64,000 nucleotides of DNA, from positions 248,001 to 312,000 of the forward strand of contig BAAHQB010000137.1 in assembly GCA_054601695.1 (NCBI GenBank), read 5' to 3'. Of the stretch, positions 56,843-64,000 are shown one piece after another. The position numbers and the translations under genes are program-made. Positions within the stretch are counted from its first letter, which is position 1, and each line of letters opens with the position of its first letter. Under the pieces are notes generated by a model, which saw only the letters and a program-made list of their open reading frames with translations, searched no databases and had not been told where the DNA came from. Origin of the DNA: Amorphochlora amoebiformis. Lineage: Eukaryota; Cercozoa; Chlorarachniophyceae.

Positions 56843-56951
56843 TAAACCTTCGCCTTCGCCAGTCGATGGCTCCCCGATCCCTCTTGTCGCGCACCCAACG
56901 GATTTATACCCGCAGTCATCGGAACAGACCTACGGTCCAAGTTGGCTTTAG
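54548..56951 (+). CDS. Candidate plus-strand gene, three exons
   Basis: Exon 54548-54647 (AG before, GTTAGT after) reads [19 protein letters not shown] and CSDIRRHLD. Exon 56161-56216 (AG/GT) reads [19 protein letters not shown] in the matching phase. Exon 56863-56951 then reads [18 protein letters not shown] in phase. If the middle exon is skipped, the third one reads [19 protein letters not shown] and stops at TAG 56949-56951; both options are phase-consistent. The introns are TA arrays plus a degenerate CCCTAA block. Family not recognised; the 5' and 3' ends are unknown. Confidence 0.5.
55157..55575 (-). repeat. Degenerate interstitial telomeric array (CCCTAA on plus)
   Basis: About 420 bp built of CCCTAA with many variants (CCTAAC, CCCAAC, AACCATAC, CCCTCTCCCAACACTAA). 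The phrase ACCTAACCCTCTCCCAACAC occurs twice (about 55380 and 55550). Orientation is opposite to the TTAGGG satellite at the right end. It lies in a candidate intron between TA arrays. Confidence 0.93.
55600..56160. repeat. TA and CA tracts, no gene seen
   Basis: CA tracts near 55602, 55675, 55790 and 56085, TG near 55913, and TA arrays between. An island at 55930-56070 (AAATCCATAGCGATAAAAAC-type words with a repeated CACCGAAATAATAAA) shows a 21-bp near-duplication but no exon. Confidence 0.75.
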
Positions 56952-57225
56952 GTTTGAGAGGTCGTGTTGGGGAATAATGAGAGAGAAAGCTATGTGTAAT
57001 GGTTGTAAGAGGAAATTGTTATGATGTATGAATGTATGTTTATTGTTATGTATGAGTATATATATATATGTATAGATAGATGTATCTATGTGTATATATG
57101 TGTGTGTATGGATGTAAATATTTGTATGTTATATATATGTATATATATATATATATATATAATATAATATATATATACACATATATATCTCGCACATCTG
57201 ATTGCTTTTGGTTGTATCTATGTTA

Positions 57226-57264
<39 letters not shown>

Positions 57265-57326
57265 ATATATATGTACATACACACCTATATCTATATTTAA
57301 GTACACATGTAGATATACCTACTTCG

Positions 57327-57369
<43 letters not shown>

Positions 57370-57461
57370 TGTGTGTGTGTGTGTGTATGTACACACACAC
57401 ACACACATGTGTGTGTGTATGTGTGTGTGTATATGTATGTATGTATGTATATGTATATATG

Positions 57462-57500
<39 letters not shown>

Positions 57501-57637
57501 GCACACATATATATATACGCACACACACATACACACAAACATACACACACACCATATATATGTATATATATATATGTATATACATATATATGTATTTGTA
57601 TATATTATGTATACATTCATACGTATATAATACATAT

Positions 57638-57735
<98 letters not shown>

Positions 57736-57906
57736 GAATATATATATATATATATATATGTAATATTATTTCTATTAGACGCTCCGTCACTATATATATA
57801 TATTTATTTATTACATATATATATATATATATCTATATATATATATATATAATACATGATATATATATATATATATATACATTATATATATATATATATT
57901 ATACAT

Positions 57907-57938
<32 letters not shown>

Positions 57939-57983
57939 CTATATATTTATACACGCACACACACACACCCACATATATATATA

Positions 57984-58020
<37 letters not shown>
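56952..58020. repeat. TA/CA/TG-rich stretch, no gene seen
   Basis: Unique sequence to about 57050, then TA arrays with TG (57368-57435) and CA tracts. TTCTATTAG at 57770-57778 looks like an acceptor but is followed only by a dozen bases before TA repeat. Nothing else was supported. Confidence 0.75.
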
Positions 58021-58028
<8 letters not shown>

Positions 58029-58029
58029 A

Positions 58030-58128
58030 ATATGCACAGAGACAGACATAGAGGAGAGAGAGATTGAGAAAAAGAGAATAATGTCGAACAAGAGAGAGAC
58101 AGAGATAGAGAAAGAGAGAAAACGATCG

Positions 58129-58167
<39 letters not shown>

Positions 58168-58201
58168 CAGAGACAGATCGAGAAACAGAAGAGAATAATA
58201 T

Positions 58202-58239
<38 letters not shown>

Positions 58240-58271
58240 AGACCGAGATCGAGAAAGAGAGAATAATATCG

Positions 58272-58309
<38 letters not shown>

Positions 58310-58341
58310 AGACAGAGATCGAGAAAGAGAGAATAATATCG

Positions 58342-58399
<58 letters not shown>

Positions 58400-58450
58400 C
58401 GAGAAAGAGAGCGACTGAGACAGAGGTCAAGAAAGAGAGAATAACGTCGA

Positions 58451-58493
<43 letters not shown>

Positions 58494-58790
58494 TGAGACA
58501 GAGGTCGAGAAAGAGAGAATAATATCGACCAAGAGAGAGAGAGAGAGAGAGAGAGAGAAGACAGAGACAGAGATCGAGAAAGAGAGAAGAATATCGAACA
58601 AGAGAGAGCGAGAGAGAGAGAGAGAGAGAGAGGGAGACAGAGACATATCGAGAAATAGAGAGAATAATATCGAACAAGAGAGAGAGAGAGTGAGAGAGAG
58701 GGAGAGAGGAGAGAGAGAGAGATCAAACAAGAGACGGCAATATCAAACAGGATTGAACGAGAGAGAGAGAGAGAGAGAGAGAGACCTGAG
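58030..58790. repeat. GA satellite with embedded 70-110-bp higher-order unit
   Basis: (GA)n interrupted regularly by the phrase GAGAAAGAGAGAATAATATC followed by GAACAAG or GAACGAG, and by GACTGAGACAGAGATCGAGA. About eight such units are seen at about 58075, 58190, 58262, 58325, 58435, 58515, 58585 and 58665. Purely purine on the plus strand for long stretches. Confidence 0.92.
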
Positions 58791-58820
58791 CATGGAGAGA
58801 CACACTGCTAGCGTTCGCCT

Positions 58821-58925
58821 ATGGACGATTGGATCAAGCTGGGTAAGGTTTGTAAGTTTAGAACTTCAGATGTGTTATGTGTATGTGAGAGTGTATGATA
58901 TTTAAATACATGTGTTTTATTTGTT

Positions 58926-58985
<60 letters not shown>

Positions 58986-59023
58986 GGGGTAAACAGTGTT
59001 ACACGGTAAAGTCATGCAAGCCT
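58821..59023 (+). CDS. Candidate 5' exons of a plus-strand gene
   Basis: ATG at 58821 starts a 22-nt exon ended by GTAAGG. A second candidate exon, 58986-59023 (ATATCAG before, GTAAAT after), joins in phase to give [20 protein letters not shown]. Any continuation would have to lie beyond the GA tract; none was identified. A tiny structure like this can arise by chance. Confidence 0.3.
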
Positions 59024-59066
59024 GTAAATATATACATACATACATACATATATATATATACATATA

Positions 59067-59116
<50 letters not shown>

Positions 59117-59119
59117 AAA

Positions 59120-59785
<666 letters not shown>

Positions 59786-59797
59786 CCTCCCTGTAAG

Positions 59798-61058
<1,261 letters not shown>

Positions 61059-61102
61059 GACACGTGTTCGACACGTGTTCGACACGTGTTCGACACGTGT
61101 TC
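61059..61102. repeat. Four tandem 11-bp units, each with a CACGTG palindrome
   Basis: GACACGTGTTC is repeated exactly four times (61059, 61070, 61081, 61092). Each unit contains the E-box/G-box core CACGTG, spaced 11 bp centre to centre, close to one helical turn. No other such array occurs in the window. It is upstream of nothing recognised on plus and about 210 bp beyond the last exon at 61313 on minus. Confidence 0.93.
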
Positions 61103-61312
61103 GAATCCAAACAGAACCGACCCCAGCATATACACTACCCCAAACGCAAACACATTTACATCTCTATCTCCATTTTCCCTGAGCTAACCCAACCGTCGGA
61201 GCTGCTAGCCGAGTTGCAGCTAAAAGCCTTAGGTCGAGCATTAGTCTAGGAATTTGATACCGTAGCATTAGCAGAGAGGACGTGCGAACAGGAAGCTTTG
61301 TGCTGGCGTATA

Positions 61313-61415
61313 TTAGAAGCTTTTGGCCCTTTCTCGACTCCTCGTCTGAGGGCAAGAATCTGTAGACTTGTAGTCTGAGATTTGGGGGGTGTTTATTATT
61401 GTGGGGTTGTTTGTG

Positions 61416-61458
<43 letters not shown>

Positions 61459-61614
61459 TGTTTTGTATATATGTGTGTGTACATATGTGTATATATGTAT
61501 ATATATATATACATATATATATATATAAGTATGTATCTATGTATACTCCCACATACACATTTACAACACAACACATAACTACACAACATCTATAGCCACA
61601 AAGAAAGTACAAAA

Positions 61615-61649
<35 letters not shown>

Positions 61650-61715
61650 GCACAAACACAAACACAAACACAAACACAACACAGGCTATTTCGAGAAAGG
61701 AGATGAAAGGGACAC

Positions 61716-61758
<43 letters not shown>

Positions 61759-62054
61759 CATACACGTTCATACATAAAAATTCATACCCACATCCATCTA
61801 TTCTGTTCAAACTCCTTCCCATCTCTCTCCCCTCAAGCTATCCATCTCAACATTTTCATTCTCTCTCTACGTCTACGCCATCACGTCCTTCTAACTCACC
61901 TCCCTCTCTTCCGTCGGAACTTCCTCGAACTTTTTTTTTCTCGAGCTTTTTTCTCGAAATTTTCTCGAACTCTGTCTCTAAAACCTGGCTCTCCCCCTCA
62001 TGCCATTGTGGTGTGTATGTAGGATAGGATATATATATTATATATATGTATATA

Positions 62055-62140
<86 letters not shown>

Positions 62141-62215
62141 GTTTTACTTTCGTTCAGTGTTCGCGCAAACAAGGCCTAAATTGTCCCCACTTATTGCGTA
62201 CTCGACGTCTGTTAC
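61313..62215 (-). CDS. Candidate exons of a minus-strand gene
   Basis: Exon 61900-61984 has a strong donor (GTGAGT) and reads VLETEFEKISRKKLEKKKV. Exon 61313-61374 follows in phase (DYKSTDSCPQTRSRERAKS) to a TAA. A third island, 62144-62215, reads TDVEYAISGDNLGLVCANT and either stops at TAA or uses a GTAAAA donor; it does not join 61984 in phase. The intron 61375-61899 holds TA and CA tracts. No family recognised. Confidence 0.4.
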
Positions 62216-62423
62216 CTACAACAGTGGTTTTCAATGTTTCAAAATGGAGTTAAGGTGGTTTAGGGGGTGGGGTTTGGGTAGATTTGTGTATGTTTTTTGT
62301 TTTCTTTTTATGTTAAGATATAGTATGTGTTTTCTGTGGGGGGGTTTTGGGTAGATTTGTGTATGTTTTTTTATATGTATAGATATAGTGTGTGTTTTAT
62401 GTATATGTATGTATGTATATATA

Positions 62424-62485
<62 letters not shown>

Positions 62486-62598
62486 TTATAATATATATAT
62501 ATATATATATGTATATATAGACATATACAAATATAACAGTTTTATGTGTACTGTGAAAACCATATATATTCTTTCTCTCTCTCTCTATATATATAAAT

Positions 62599-62651
<53 letters not shown>

Positions 62652-62893
62652 TGATACAATATTACAAATACAAACAGAAATATCTCTCCAGAAAGAAGGA
62701 AAGATACACAGACAAGCAGACACAGAAAAAGCGAACACGAGAGCGCGCTTTTGGCGACGAAAAGTTAATTTTAAATATATTATTAGCCTCTTACTTCTGA
62801 ATGATACGGGTCACGTGCCACATTAACGAGAAGCCTATATTAGGGTCAAAGCGAGGGTTAGGATTAGTTGAATCTACGAATTGAGAATATCGG

Positions 62894-64000
62894 CTAGGGT
62901 TAGGGTTAGGGTTAGGGTTAGGGTTAGGGTTAAGGTTGAGGTTGTTTTGACCTCATGTCGAAGTCCCAAGCGATTAAGTGTAAGCCCTGGCAGTAATCTC
63001 CCTATGTTAGGGTTAGGGTTAGGGTTAGGGTTAGGGTTAGGGTTAAGGTTAGGATTAGGGTTAGGGTTTTATAGTTAGGTTTAAGGTTAGGGTTAGGGTT
63101 AGGGTTAGGGTTAGGATCAGATTATTCAGCATGTCTTAGTCCGAGGACCATTGACTCAGTTAGGGTTAGGTTTAGGGTTAGGGTTAGGGTTAGTGTTAGG
63201 GTTAGGGTTAGGGTTAGGATCAGATTATTCAACATGTCTTCTAAGTCCGAGGACCATTGACTCGGTTAGGGTTAGGGCTAGGGTTACGGTTAGGATCAGA
63301 TTATTCAGCATGTCTTAGTCCGAGGACCATCGGTTAGGGTTAGGGTTAGGGTTAGGGTTAAGGTTACGGTTAGGGTTAGGGTTAGGGTTAGGATCAGATT
63401 ATTCAACATGTCTTGGTCCGAGGACCATTGACTTGGTTAGGGTTAGGGTTAGGGTTAGGGTTAGGGTTAAGGTTAGGGCTAGGGTTAGGGTTAGGATCAG
63501 ATTATTAAGCAGTCTTAGTCCGAGGACCATTGACTCGGTTAGGTTTAGGGTTAGGGTTAGGGTTAGGGTTAGGGTTAGGATCAGATTATTCAACATGTCT
63601 TCTTAGTCCGAGGACCATTGACTCGCTCAGGATTAGGGTTAGGGTTAGGGTTAGGATCAGATTATTCAGCATGTCTTAGTCCGAGGACAATTGACTCCGT
63701 AGGGTTAGGGTTAGGGTTAGGGTTAGGGTTAGGGTTAGGATCAGACTATTCAGCATGTCTTAGTCCGAGGACCATTGACTCCGTTAGGGTTAGGGTTAGT
63801 GTTAGGGTTAGAGTTAGGGTTAGGATCAGATTATTCAGCATGTCTTAGTCCGAGGACCATTGACTCGGTTAGGGTTAGGGTTAGGTGGTTAGGGTTAGAG
63901 TTAGGGTTAGGGTTAGGGTTAGGATCAAATTATTAAGCAGTCTTAGTACGAGGACCATTGACTCGGTTAGGGTTAGGGTTAGGGTTAGGGTTAGGATTGG
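62894..64000 (+). repeat. Composite telomere-like satellite (TTAGGG blocks plus 45-bp spacer)
   Basis: Blocks of 2-7 TTAGGG repeats alternate with a conserved spacer, ATCAGATTATTCAGCATGTC followed by TTAGTCCGAGGACCATTGACTCGG. Spacers start near 63116, 63217, 63294, 63394, 63496, 63578, 63656, 63739, 63826 and 63924, a period of about 75-105 bp. The first 200 bp (62894-63110) have TTAGGG blocks with other spacers. The array runs off the right edge. The G-rich strand points rightwards, as it would toward a right-hand chromosome end. Confidence 0.95.

Noticed and set aside
63116-63970. CRISPR array (regular spacers between repeats)
   Set aside because: Here both repeat and spacer are conserved, and the genome is eukaryotic; this is a satellite.
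62894-64000. A true terminal telomere at the window edge
   Set aside because: The TTAGGG blocks are regularly interrupted by a 45-bp spacer and the sequence simply ends at the window border; terminal position cannot be shown.

Overview
This is eukaryotic nuclear DNA. Long (TA)n microsatellites fill it, with smaller (CA)n, (GA)n and TTAGGG-type tracts, and nearly all of the low-complexity sequence lies in introns or between genes. Genes are recognisable as short, non-repetitive islands bounded by AG acceptors and GT donors whose reading phases fit together. Four genes are firmly identified: PPWD1 (36610-40268, -), RUVBL2/Reptin (45354-49069, -), CRNKL1/Clf1 (49463-53073, +) and a Zn(II)2Cys6 DNA-binding protein (33752-34744, +). 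A protein at 40406-40843 begins with a signal peptide whose predicted cleavage leaves Phe at +1, followed by a transit-peptide-like stretch and a second hydrophobic Ala-X-Ala segment. That is the bipartite leader of algae with a red-lineage complex plastid (cryptophytes, stramenopiles, haptophytes). The inference is therefore a microalga with a secondary plastid and TTAGGG telomeres; the species is not determined.

Layout. 1-27.1 kb: the minus strand carries a chain of more than 50 very short exons (13-190 nt) separated by TA-filled introns. It starts with a RasGAP domain (25472-27148) and probably runs out of the left edge, as one giant gene or two adjacent genes. 27.3-31.8 kb (+): a LisH-domain protein reconstructed from seven phase-compatible exons, followed by further open sequence. 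33.7-34.8 kb (+): the Zn2Cys6 gene. 34.9-36.6 kb: a CTAG-rich spacer. 36.6-40.8 kb: PPWD1, divergent from the plastid-leader gene. 41-45 kb: TA arrays with two candidate plus-strand exons. 45.3-53.1 kb: RUVBL2 divergent from CRNKL1. 53.1-64 kb: a large foldback repeat, telomere-like arrays, GA satellites and scattered candidate exons, ending in a composite TTAGGG satellite.

Three divergent pairs (RasGAP/LisH, PPWD1/plastid protein, RUVBL2/CRNKL1) have start codons 140-400 bp apart. CRNKL1 and PPWD1 are both spliceosome-associated, and RUVBL2 is an AAA+ chromatin and assembly ATPase. Repeat families of interest are a tRNA-related element inserted in TA tracts (four copies), a composite telomeric satellite shared by 5.6 kb and 62.9-64 kb, and several long perfect palindromes.
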